This document shows, piece after piece, positions 35,917 to 47,272 of a DNA stretch of 64,000 bases (positions within the stretch are counted from its first letter, which is position 1; each line of letters begins with the position of its first letter). The stretch comes from Sipunculus nudus (Eukaryota; Annelida; Sipuncula; Golfingiida; Sipunculidae), in contig CM049317.1 in NCBI GenBank assembly GCA_026874595.1, positions 31,042,901 to 31,106,900 of the forward strand, read 5' to 3'. A model generated the notes under the pieces. The model searched no databases, had not been told where the DNA came from, and saw only the letters and a list, made by a program, of their open reading frames with translations. The position numbers were made by a program, and so were the translations under genes.

Positions 35917-36660
35917 ATATATATATATATGTATATGTATATATATGTTTGTATATGTATATGTATGTTTTAGCATATGCTAATAATAATATATGTATTT
36001 TATATGAATGCATATACAGGTATGAGTGTATTTGCACGTAAGCACTTACGCGTGTGTATATGTGTACATGTATAAATGTGTATGTATGTATAGATATATG
36101 GGTATATGTGTGTATAGATATATGTATGCGTGAATACAAGTACATTGGTAGGTGTGTATAAAAGGTGTTTTTCCTACACAGGAATAACACTGATCATTGT
36201 AAAGTATTAAGATAGGAAATATAAGAACATTTTTTTTTTCAAAGTATACTTGCATGTTTTTTTTGCGGGATAAATACATGTATTTTATATTATGTCGTCA
36301 CGTAAAATCGGCTGGTCATCTGGTGCAAGTAAGAGGTACGTTAGTTTATTTGTCGACGCGGATTAGTCCTGGTACAAATATATTTGAATATGTATGTGTA
36401 TATGTTCGTATATATGTATCTTTGTATATGTATGTATCATGTATATATATGCATGCGTGTATATATATATATGTTTATGCGCATGTATGTATATATCTGT
36501 ACACATGTATTTAAATGTGTAGGTATGTTTGTGTATGGATATGTAGCTATATATATGTATATATATATTTGTATATGTATATATGTGTTTCTATTGTTTA
36601 TATATATATATATTGTGTGTATGCATATTATGTGTATTCTGACCTTTATGTGTATGTATA
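35917..36660. repeat. TATG/TATA-rich low-complexity tract
   Basis: Two blocks (35917-36140 and 36380-36660) of interrupted GTATATGTATATATG-like units. Deduced Tyr/Ile/Met-rich frames are artefacts of the repeat. Confidence 0.8.
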
Positions 36661-36777
36661 TGGACCGTGAGTCTGATATAAAGCATTATCATCATCACTA
36701 GCCAAGAAGATAATGCCTTATATATACATATGTATATAAATATGAAAAAAAAATATATTTCCAACATTCACAATGTT

Positions 36778-39700
36778 ATAGTCAGGGGGCCAAACTCTGT
36801 ACTGTGCAAAAATAGGGTTGTACCTTACAGCCTCAGATATAAAATTTTACACCCCTTACATGTTTATAAGATCCACCCTAGAGATTGGAAAGTAATGTTG
36901 GCGGCAATGTTGTCTACTTCTGATCCGGTTTTAATTTACAGCTGCTACTTGCTTGTATATATTTTCATAAATACGGTTACATTGATCAGCTAAGAACTAG
37001 GGCTTTTATAGCTGTAAGAATTTTCAAAACATCGTTTCTTGGTTAGCGATTGTGAGCCCTAAAAGTTACCCCTATCCCTCAAATTTTCCAAAAATTTAGG
37101 AAAATTTTTTTATATATGTACATTTGTTCAGCTTAGGATTAATTTTAGATTATTATGCAATGGCCATGGGATTTGCTATCAAATGCATGTCTACTCTTAC
37201 TGAAATCTTCATGCTTTCTTCAATTTTGCTTCAAATAAGAAAAATTGTTTATCCGATTGTAAGTTTCAGCACGTCAGCGCCTTTGCTGGTTATATTCAAG
37301 ATAACCTCTACAAAAGCACAGATATTGAATCAGAGCACTACTTCCCACAGTAGATGCGTTCACAATTCATGTACTTAGGGCTTTGTACCAAGTATATATC
37401 TATAGCACTTTACAAAAGGGCACAACGAAGTCATCCAGATCTGCCACGAACCAACAGAGTTTGGCCGGACCACAGATAAAGGAAAACCTTTACCATCAAT
37501 GATGTCCAAATCAGCAAAGCCAAACATTAACAAAACTGTGTCCGGTAAATGTAGGACATCAAAATTCTTAAAAGGATGTTCCTGCATTCGTAATACAGAA
37601 ACTGTATACTATACAATTATTTTATATTTCTAATTCAACACAAGCCTTTTTTGCTCTCCTCATGCACGTTGACGTGCAGAATGGAAGAACTATGTTAAAG
37701 GAAACTTAAAATATATTTTACAAATTTACAGAGTTGCTCTTAAGAGTTCAGGACATTGGTAAATATACGATCCGACTGTATTTTATTACTGCACGGTGTT
37801 AAAGATATGGATAAAGGTGATGATGCAATATTATTCTGAAAGCAGGGTTGCAAAATTCTTTGTAACATTTCATGAAGGGAAAACTTGTTAAATGTGGTCC
37901 ATTATTTCCTATATAGGAAGCAAAGCAAATTATTTATTAAACAAACCTGGACCCCAAGAAAGGCATGGCTTCCAACGTGTTTCATATCGTGTTTCTATAC
38001 CTTATACCCATAAAATATAAATTCCTGTGGCCTGTGTTCTTTCAAGAAGAATCAGTTAACATCTCAATGAATGTTTGTTTTACCAGAATATTCTTGGTCT
38101 GGTAGATATGGTTATAAATAAACCTACGAAATTTAAAAAAAAATGTTTATACGTATAATTCATACACTAATAAATGATACCACACCTCTTCATGTGACTC
38201 GCCCCTGCCAATAAGGAGGTTAAGTTTTCAGCTTTGTATGATTATTGGTTGCTAGAATATTGGAATCGGCCGGCCTATGGTGCAGTTGACTTAATTTCGC
38301 ATGTACGTTTGTAACTTTTTGTCTGTTTGCTTATCTGTACACACTCTACAGATCACACTTTTGATATTTATCAAATGTTAATATCGGTTAACCCTCGAAG
38401 CCGATTATTTTTAAGCAGGTTCATCTGGGATATTTATCACTGAAAACTCGCACGGGTTAGCCCTGGGCTTCTGTTCCTCTACTTAGTAGCTTAATCATCA
38501 AGACAATGCATTAGACAGACTGAACTGATTTTCACGAAACTTTGTTGGGTTGCGGGGTGGAAATATTTAAATAAATTATTGAATATTTATGCAAAAAGCG
38601 CATTACGGATCCAGTCTTTTGTTTTGCATTGGAATAGGTTTGCGCTCTTTAAGTTAAAAGATATCCCAAGATTACTTATACGTATTTTCTGAATCGGTCC
38701 TGAATTAAAAATAAGATGAGTCTTAAAACGGTTTTCTTTATTAACTAATTAGCTCCCACATCAATTATCCAACCAAATAAATGTACATAATTAATCAATC
38801 GGTCTCTTCACTCTATTCAAAGGAATTTATGTGGCAATTATTAACATAGAGGGTAGTTTAAAGGGAATACATTGAATATTAAGTAAGTAAATGACATTTA
38901 TTAAGTGACCCCACCCCCTTATCTGTGACAGTTCGGGTGTCTATTCCTGTGCCCAACATATACGATTTACCAAAACACACCCTCACTTATGACACTGGCA
39001 TGAGACAGATTCTTAAACTAAAGACTCATACAAACATTTTCATACCAATTTTCCATTGTATACATTTTGGGGCCACTATCTCCTTAAATATGACCTTTTG
39101 AAAGGTCCCCTACAGCACTATTGGGGAAAAAGGGTGTGTGGATCAATTGTGCCCGGTGACTAATCTTCTGATGATGAAACATTATTAGTTCAGGTGAAGT
39201 CATGCAAGAGACACTGTAAATAGTCTGAACATGAACCGCGTTCTAGCTTTTTTCATTGATTGGATGATTTCAGCACATTTTAGCTATATGTAAGGCTTCA
39301 ACTTTATATGGTGTCAATACTAATTTCAGGTTTTGTTGGTTATCTTCTGGATAAGGTGAAAGGGTGCATAAAGAAACAGAATAGCTTAAAACAGAATAGC
39401 TCTTACTTTATTAGTTCAGGTGAAGTCATTAAGAGACACTTTTTTCTCATTCATTGGATAATTTTAGAACATCTCCATTCAGATATAGTTGTATTTAAAT
39501 CAACCTAGAATGGAAAACTGATCTTGGTACAGTGATTCTGATTTTTTGATAAGTAAGTTTTATGCTTACAAATAAAAGAAGTTTCGTGTAGGTATATTTT
39601 TAAGTAACTTTCCATGTCTGCTATTTCTTATTTTAGCATTCATTTTTTAATGAATAAGGGGGTAGGGGTAAAATAGGCATTGCTACATATCTGTCTTACA

Positions 39701-40190
39701 CCTTAGCAACTAATGCATGTTACTAAAAAGAAAGAAGAATAATCATATACACTTTTAATTCTTTAACAAAGTCTTTGCGTAAAAGCATACAGAAACTGTG
39801 TTCATTTATGTGAGATTGCTCAAAAGAAATTTGATTGAATTTTGGTTCTTGTAAGCCATAATTTTTACATATATGAATGAAGGATTTTTTAAAATCAGCT
39901 TTGAGCTTTGTGTATCTTATTATGTTTGTGCATATATAAAAACCTACGTTTTAAGATATAACTTGCGGTTTTAGTCCATTTTGGGAGTCGGAGGGCCAAA
40001 TTGGGCTAATCACACACAAATGTATACGGCTCATACAAAAAAAAGCTTCTTGCAATGTTGTGCAAGAGTGTCCTGATTGCCAACATGGGTTTTCAAATTC
40101 CCAAATTTTATAACTCTACGAAAAATAAAGATTAATTCTATATCAGCCCGGGCAATTTTTTCAAATTATTTGCTTTGGCCCCCTGACTAT
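36778..40190. mobile_element. Candidate DNA element bounded by 17-base perfect inverted repeats
   Basis: ATAGTCAGGGGGCCAAA at 36778-36794 is repeated as its exact complement at 40174-40190, enclosing 3.4 kb. A 17-base GC-containing match in inverted orientation at this distance in AT-rich DNA is unlikely by chance. The TIR does not match a family I can name and no target-site duplication is visible. Inside, a 70-codon minus-strand frame (37587-37375) shows nothing recognisable, and a ~20-base motif (TTATTAGTTCAGGTGAAGTC) with flanking similarity is duplicated at 39182 and 39408. It may be a non-autonomous element. Confidence 0.4.
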
Positions 40191-43175
40191 CAGTACTTTT
40201 GTAATATCACTTAGATGCCAATAGTGGTAATGATGATTTTATTTATACTCTGGCTAAGAGTACCAATCTATAGGAGGCATTTTGACCAACTAGGAGTATA
40301 CACTAGCGATGAAGAGAACCTGTATATTTTGAATAATTTATTCTCATAGTAACCAAAGTATTGTTTAATGTTACGATGGCCCTGTTATGACCCACGAGTC
40401 AGGCGAAGACTTTCAGGAGGACTTTAATATTGAACTACTACGTTTCACAAAATTTCAACAATAAGGTTTTGCAGACTACATTTATCTTTCTCGGTAACAG
40501 TCTTTGGCAGCGGTTACTCATGCTATGTGTCGGATATTACATGGGCCATAAAAAAGATCTAATCTGGAATGATACGCTCTTTGGCCTATTTAACTGATAT
40601 ACAAAACACTGCAGTGTTTACAAAATAATGCTTTTTTTCCTACAGTCATGGCTAATCTCTGCGCGAAATATTACCAGGTATGATACAACATTGTTGGTCA
40701 CCATACCATTTCGTTCGTGGTACACGTTCGCAAACATGGCCCCATTTGACTGAAATCATAAAAATAGCTTTTACAATCTCAATGTTACTTCAGGCAGTAT
40801 ATCTTCTTAAGGGTTCAGCGGTACAACTATCTCTCGGGTAGGCTGCGCATATTCTCTTCGATACTAATAGCTGTCATGCGTTCTGCGCTTCATACGTGAT
40901 TTTTTTTTTCAGAACACGTTTATTTTTAGGTTACCCAGTATACTGATAAGATATACCGTATCTAAAGGGATAACTTCATGAGTACATTTCAAATGATAAA
41001 AGTTTATGGTTAGAGATGAAAATGGAAGTAACTTAACTTTACTTACTAAATAAAGCCAGGAATACAGTAATGCACTACAGATTTCATAGATTAGGTTAGG
41101 AGAACCAGACACAAATGAAATACCTTCGTACCCTTTGATTGGCCGAGCTGAAATAATTTAAGAGTGTGATAATTATGATATAATACAGTTTTTTCTAATC
41201 ATAAGTAAGATATATTCCAGTAAGATGTATTCTGATTCAGGTGTAGACACTTTAACCAACCTACCAGTCAGAATAAATTTTGCATGTTAGTTTTGCTGAA
41301 GAAAAAGCGTTTTTAAACAAGGTTAAATATTTGTTCTTTTGTTAAATGCATGTAAAGCAGCACGCTCTCCAAACATGCTCTACACTTAAAAAAAATAGCC
41401 ATTGATGAGACCAGCGATATTTCTTCAGATTAATATCGTCTGTGGTCGTATATGAATGAGCCGTAAATAAGCATCACAGAACTCAAGAATTATGCCCCGC
41501 TACTTTTCAGAAGATTACAATTTCCGTCGAGTTGGCCATTTAAATCGATCTCTATTTTTTAATTTTAAAATAGTTGTTAGGTTGAAAGAAAAATGAAACT
41601 ACTGCCTTACCACCCCTTCCGCGGTGTAAGGACTCTACAGACGAATACTTGGTTGAATGAAATAATAAAAACCAATCTTTTTTCTTTTCTTCTTTGTTCG
41701 AGTAAGGGTTTACATTTTCTGGATGGGGAAACTTTAGATCTGTTGAATGGTCGAGCGCTTGTCCGTCGGGGCGCGGCAATGTTTTATATTCAACACTGAT
41801 CGATTGCCTGCGGTGCCCTCATCGTTAACTGATAACCAGCTCAATCTTGCCCTAGGTGCTTTAGGTGTATGTGTTCTCGTCTTTATTTTGTATGTAATTT
41901 ATATAAATAAACCACAAATGATTAACACTTTCATTACTTACCACAAATAAAATACTCCATGATATAAGTTTTGTACAAAAAGACGATTTTTTTTGCCTAC
42001 AATGTCTACATTAATAGAAATAATATGAGCACATTTCACACTGTCTCATCGGATGACATGACTAATGCACTAGCTTACTTACTCTCAGCCAGTTGCACAT
42101 GATTGCTTAAACAAAATACATGGTATCACAAGAGGAAGATATTATCAGTTCAGGCATCTATAAATTAACATCTCATCTATAAATGAATCTTATACCTAAC
42201 AATAGTAATATGTAAATTAATGGATCGTTTGTTTTATTCAGCATAATACTTGCTACTGTAAACTTAGCATTACAAATAGCTTCTTCTTACTCTATCAGCC
42301 ATTGTTCAAATGTGAGATAAATCTATTATTAATAATAAAATAAATGAATATAAGATTTTTTTTCTTCAGTTCTTACCTTTTGCAAACTGATAACCAGGCA
42401 ACTTACTTGAATAACAACCCGATGGATATTTCTGTTGAGTTATCATTTTGCTATAAGCTTCAACTAGCAGCATTTTTATATCGCCTTAAAATGTCATATC
42501 AGGACTATCGCATGTATATGGATATATTTATGCTCCTGGAGAACACATTTAAACAATCAACACAGGAACATCTCATTTCTTGCTGTTACTTTTTTTTCAT
42601 ACTCCACGTTAAAATGTATATTATACAGCGTCTCGATTCTCTAGTATTATTTACATAATCTCGTGTTTTATCTTTCCTTACATTTCAGGTTTTGAACATT
42701 TACATTATCACTTGTTACTGATTTTTTTTTTCATTTGTGTTATTAACGACAACTCAAGTTTCAAGTGTTGTTATCATTTCCTGTAATACAAGGTGTAATT
42801 TCAGGCAAGGGTAACTGCAAACACAGTTCATAACCTGTGAATACAGTGTATTTTAGCATATTGGAATTAGCTGTTGTGCCATTTTAAGCAAATTCACCTT
42901 TATCAATTGCGTAGAATTAGTAATTTGATTTAGAGATATATGCATATACAAATAAAAACTCAGGGTAATAATAACTTAAAGGTGGCAAGCAAGGAGTAAC
43001 AGATGAACAAAAAAGAAGACTGTATTTGTTTGATAAAAATGTCCTTTGAAGATTTTGCATGTACAACAGTGTAGATGGGTGGTTGTTTAACTTGATAGCA
43101 GGTAAGTTATTGGAACAATTTTGGCTAAATGGGTATTAAATATGCCTCAGAATATCTCATGAAAAAGAAAATATA
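40191..43175. other. No firm gene; one possible exon-like frame
   Basis: AT-rich. A plus-strand frame at 42344-42658 follows a T-rich tract ending TTCTTCAG and runs about 100 codons (QTDNQATYLNNNPMDISVEL...), so it could be a terminal exon, but I recognise no domain and see no close poly(A) signal. Confidence 0.3.
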
Positions 43176-43424
43176 CAGTGAAACCTGTCTAAAGCGGACA
43201 GTCAAGGGACTCAATCATTTTGTCCTTAATAATGAGGTGCCTTATTAGGCAGGTTGACATTGGTTTATAACTGAGGAATCATAAATAAAGACAGCGAACA
43301 GCAGCAAGAACGTGTTTATTGTATCATATCAGGTTTCATGTACATGTACAACTGATCATGCCCACATCATACATTCAATAGTCATATACAAACTGTGATT
43401 ATTTTTACTTATCTCAAGTAGTAA

Positions 43425-43618
43425 ACAACACGAGGAGAAGGGTTTATGAAAACATCTGTAAAAACCATGTTCATAAATTCTTCTGCAAGTGCGCGTGCGC
43501 TCTTTTTCGCGGATTCACTCAGGTCAATAAGCTCAGATAGCATAAGCGTCCGCCTGAAGTATGCGTGGTGCCACCTGGCGTATTGGTCTAAACTATCCTG
43601 TTCCCCTGCCCCAATGCG
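43425..43618 (-). pseudogene. C-terminal coding remnant inside the pogo-like element
   Basis: Minus-strand frame reads RIGAGEQDSLDQYARWHH, AYFRRTLMLSELIDLSES, AKKSARALAEEFMNMVF and PRVVYYLR then a stop. Composition, codon use and low stop density look like genuine protein coding, unlike the surroundings. Just upstream the frame has a TGA, and a CAG acceptor-like site (GCATTGGGGCAG) precedes GAACAG, so this could be a last exon. It lies between the pogo-like inverted repeats, so it may be the end of the element's own protein or a captured host exon. I do not recognise the family. Confidence 0.5.
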
Positions 43619-43741
43619 ATAATCTCAAAAATATTGACGACGTTGATAATGCGGAGATTTTAATGGCTACGAACTTTGGAACATTCTTTTTTATAGGTTA
43701 ATGTAGCTTTAGCCTTAAATAAACTTCCTTTGATGATGGTT

Positions 43742-44306
43742 TTTATTTTGTATACAACATTTTACACAAACATAATACAAAGTTACATACAACAGCTTAC
43801 ACACATAAATACAATGTTGAATACAACACATTCACATTCATAACAGAAATACATCTGAGTTAAATCAAAAGTATTTATAAGCAAGAGGCAATAGCCTTAT
43901 ATAATTACAAAATACATGTTAGTATAGTGATATTTATATTGTGAGACACAAAAAAAGCGACATATTGTGTTTTTTTTCGGGAGGTATCAATTTAATCTTG
44001 AATTGTTATCTTTCATGTTTGAGACTGAGTACGTTGACAATCATTGGATTTAGCATGACAGTGTTCTCTTAATATAAAGACTAAATTGCATTACAATAGT
44101 AATATGTCATATTAGAAGAATATGATAATTGTAAACCGCACATCAAAGTTAATTTAAATTACATGAAACAGTGTGAAAAAGCGGATTCCATTTTTTTAAG
44201 TGTATTGATATATTTCCTTTCTTGTGAGCAATATTTCTTTCCATGGTATATATCTGTTCTACATAGAGCTTGTAACTGGTGAAGTTTGGCCTTATTTCTT
44301 TACATT

Positions 44307-44337
<31 letters not shown>

Positions 44338-46033
44338 CTTTTAAATAATAATATAAACATATTTACAAGAGGCTTTTAGTATTGTTAAAAATAATAGATA
44401 TTTTACTGAAAAGATTTTCTGTCACTGGGATGTGTTTACTTATTAACCAAATTTTTATTTGAGTAAAAAGAGGTTGTATTTCCCTGAAATTATAAAACAG
44501 GTGTATGATTCTTTCTTTCTCTATTTTACAAAATGAACAGAGCACACTACTTGCTTTTCCAATTTTAAATAACAGTGGATTGAGAGTTATAGTCCTGTGA
44601 ATTAGTTTAAATTGAAACATTTTTAATGTTTCTGATATTGTGATGTTTTTAATATTTTTAAATGCTTCATATACCATATCCTGACAGTTGCACTGCATGT
44701 CTCTAGTCCATTTATCAATAGTTTTAAAAGGTTCAGTGCAGACATCCATTATTATTTCTTTGTAAACCCTCTGTGTGACGTTCTTAATGTTCATGATTAT
44801 ATTCATATTTGTTTTATCTGGAATGTAATTATGTGTATTATCACGTGTTTTAACTATTTTTTCCCTAGTTACTGGAATTGCGTCAATTATACTTAAATAA
44901 TGCATTTCCATAATTTTAACCTTTTTTGTCAGTACTGCAAGTGACAGAAATGTGTATTTTCTTCCTTATTCTTTATAATATCATATAATTTTGTGACACC
45001 AGCATTGTACATTTCTTTAATGAACACTGTTTTCTTATCTATTTTAATATGTGAATTATAGAACAACTCTTCACTTAAAATTTCATCAGGGGTGTAAACA
45101 TTCTTGAAGTTATAATTACACCATGCTTCTAGAACATCTCGCCAAAATGGGTTACATCAATTATCAAAATGGATTGTGTCACTAGACCTAAGATTACATT
45201 TAAATATATAAGAGCCCATTCTAATAAGCTGTATATTAACTATCTGTCTCCAACCATGATCTAAAGGACAAGACAGAAAACGTTTAACCTAGACTATTTT
45301 AAAAGCTTTGATTTTAGAGTTTAAGTGTATCATATCAAGTCCTCCTTTTTACAATAGGTGCTATAAGTATGCTTCGTTTAATCTTGTCTTGTTTACCCCA
45401 AATAAATTTCCAAAATAGTGATTCTATATCTTTTATGTATGTATATCAGATGGATTTGGTAGTACCTGTAGTGCCTTTATTAATTATGACAGGATATGTG
45501 TTTTTAATATAGCAATTTTTCCAGATAATGACATTCTTCTATTTGACCATATATCTATTATTGTTTTAATTTTACTGAGTATTTTTATAGTTAATATCTT
45601 TCATCTTTCTCCAATCAGGATGAATATATATATACCCAAAATCTTTATTGGCTCAGTGCACCATTGAAGACCTAGTCTTTCAATATTTTCTTTTTCATTA
45701 GCTAAAGGGGTCATTAATATCACTACAGTTTTATCTATATTTACTTTTAGTCCAGATATTTGTTCAAATTCTTTAAATATTCCCATAAGTTCTTTAATAG
45801 ACTTGGTACCACCAGTAAGAGTTACAACTGTGTCATCAGCATACTGTATTAATTTATGTTCTACTCCCAAATGTGTACACCTTTGATTTTAGAAATATTC
45901 CTTATTTTAATTGCTAACATTTCCGAGGCTAGAACAAATAAATATGGTGACAAGGGATAGCCTTGTCTAACACCTTGGTTTAAACTAAAGTAAGTTGTAG
46001 CCCATCATCTGTTTATAACACAGCTTTTTATGA
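43742..46033 (-). mobile_element. 5'-truncated L1/Tx1-type LINE (RT to C-terminus) nested in the pogo-like element
   Basis: Minus strand. From 45870, HKLIQYADDTVVTLTGG contains the RT catalytic YADD, followed by FEQISGLKVNIDKTVVI and WCTEPIKILGIYI. After frameshifts, the C-terminal part (44911-44363) has VTQRVYKEIIMDV, ISETLKMFQFKLIHRTI and the CX2C zinc-like SVLCSFCKIEKERIIHLF. Fragments upstream of YADD (about 46000-45880) are frame-shifted. The element is 5'-truncated near 46033 and its 3' end lies at about 43742. TGATGATGGTT occurs at both edges (43731-43741 and 46034-46044), a plausible 11-base target-site duplication. Related to the 3' half at 16-17.5 kb. Confidence 0.85.
44309..44338. 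repeat. (TA)n microsatellite in the LINE 3' region
   Basis: About 14 TA units just beyond the ORF2 end of the nested LINE. Confidence 0.85.
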
Positions 46034-46909
46034 TGATGATGGTTGTTTGGTTTGATTTGCTTTGATGCTGATGGCACCCGAGATAAAACGAACCCCGAGG
46101 GGCTTGTGCACGGCGGCACGATACGCGTAACTACGGAACGAGCACATGGTTGACACTGAGCAGATCAGTTTGAGATATATTGAGCACAACTAATTAATTT
46201 ATATCAAACAGCCTGCTACAACAGAGTGACTAGTTCACAGTAAGATATTGCGTGGTGAAATCAGGGACGCACGGTAATCGGCAGCCGTTTAATCATTTTA
46301 ATGACCCCACAGTCGAGCAAATAATGCAGCTTTGCAACTAGTGAATGATCAACCGTGAAATAAAGTGACAGGATGTTACCGCTTCATCCTTGCTGTGTTT
46401 ATCCTGTGAGCACATCACACCGTGACTTGAACACCAACACGCATTAAGGTAACAACTAGGGATTGCTCAATTCTTTGTGTCCCAGTCCCGGGAACAACAG
46501 TAAAGGTGGCCTTTGATGTTGTCCGGGGCGAGTGATCAGTGTCCGTCGGAGATGGCGTATCGTGTCCGTATTTGTCAGGTTCATTTACTCTTAAAATGTT
46601 AGTTTGAGTTGAAATCCGCTGGCCGTTGTCCGCAGTAGTGAGGTGTCCGTCCTATAGAGGTTCCGCTTACACATAACAAATAGGGAATTTTGAAGGGACT
46701 TAACTATATTGTACGTTATAACCAGTTGTCCCCCTTAGTGAGGTGTCCGTTAGACCAGTTTTCACTGTATATATGTATATATATATATACATCAGTTACG
46801 GTTTCATATTTGAAAAAAAACAGACATATTAATGTGTCACTAATAAATATAATCTGATATAGCTATACATCTTTATTTCCGTTTTGTCTAAAATTTTCTA
46901 CTTCAGTAA

Positions 46910-47272
46910 CCATTTTTAAGGCCCGGTCACACCATACGCGACGCTGCGCCCCGCCGCGCTGCGCCACGTTGCGCCACGCTGCAGAAAATGTTGACTACAT
47001 GCACATACACTGGGGTGTCCACACCAAACGTCCCGCTGCGACGCGCTGGGCTACGCTGCAGAAAATGTTGAGTACATGCAAATACACGGGGGTGTCCACA
47101 CCAAACGTCCCGCTGCGCCGCACTGTGCAGAGCTGCAAAACATAGCTGAAAAAGATTCCACTTTCTCCGCTCTGCAGCGCCGCAAAAATGCCCAGCCATT
47201 TATTCAGTATAGTATTTGCAGCGCTTTGCAGCTCCGCGCAGCGGGATGTTTGGTGTGGTCTTAAACAATGGT
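46910..47272. mobile_element. GC-rich MITE-like palindromic element
   Basis: The ends pair as CCATT-TTTAAG-GCC...CACACCATACG on the left and its near complement CGTTTGGTGTGG-TCTTAAACAATGG-like on the right (CCATTGTTTAAGACCACACC when reversed). Inside, a 77-base unit starting CGCTGCAGAAAATGTTGA is tandemly repeated (46977 and 47054). CGCTGCG-type motifs recur throughout. The block is far richer in G+C than its surroundings. No coding capacity is credible; the frames seen are Arg/Ala-rich products of the repeat. Non-autonomous DNA element is the likeliest reading. Confidence 0.6.

Larger units (their letters stand above)
33982..36777. other. Microsatellite-rich, no gene recognised
   Basis: Holds two long TA arrays (34083-34153, 34265-34311) and a TATG/TATA-rich tract (35917-36660). 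Open frames here are products of the simple repeats. The 35118-35447 frame has no recognisable domain. Confidence 0.5.
43176..46767. mobile_element. pogo-like (Tc1/mariner superfamily) DNA element with a nested LINE
   Basis: Left end CAGTGAAACCTGTCTAAAG-CGGACA and right end (complement) CAGTGAAAACTGGTCTAACG-GACA form imperfect terminal inverted repeats, each flanked by TA as expected for Tc1/mariner insertion. The CAGTG-AACC ends and subterminal GGACA boxes fit pogo/Tigger-type elements. AGTGAGGTGTCCG occurs twice near the right end (46637-46650 and 46736-46750). Inside is an L1/Tx1 LINE (43742-46033) with an 11-base duplication at its edges, leaving about 1.3 kb of original element. A short coding remnant lies at 43425-43618. 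The transposase DDE motifs were not found. Confidence 0.7.

Noticed and set aside
33993-36701. Ile/Tyr-rich open frames
   Set aside because: They arise from TA and TATG microsatellites.
37375-37587. Minus-strand 70-codon frame (FDVLHLPDTVLLMFGFADLD)
   Set aside because: Protein-like at first sight, but I recognise no family and see no splice or promoter context; kept only as a remark inside the 36.8-40.2 kb element.
39165-39190. CTGATGATGAAAC as a second hammerhead core
   Set aside because: No room for stem II between CTGATGA and GAAA. Other CTGATGA occurrences (e.g. 6717, 19296, 51148, 58303) also lack GAAA and paired stems.
46927-47264. Arg/Ala-rich open frames on both strands
   Set aside because: They are by-products of the GC-rich tandem repeat in the MITE-like element.
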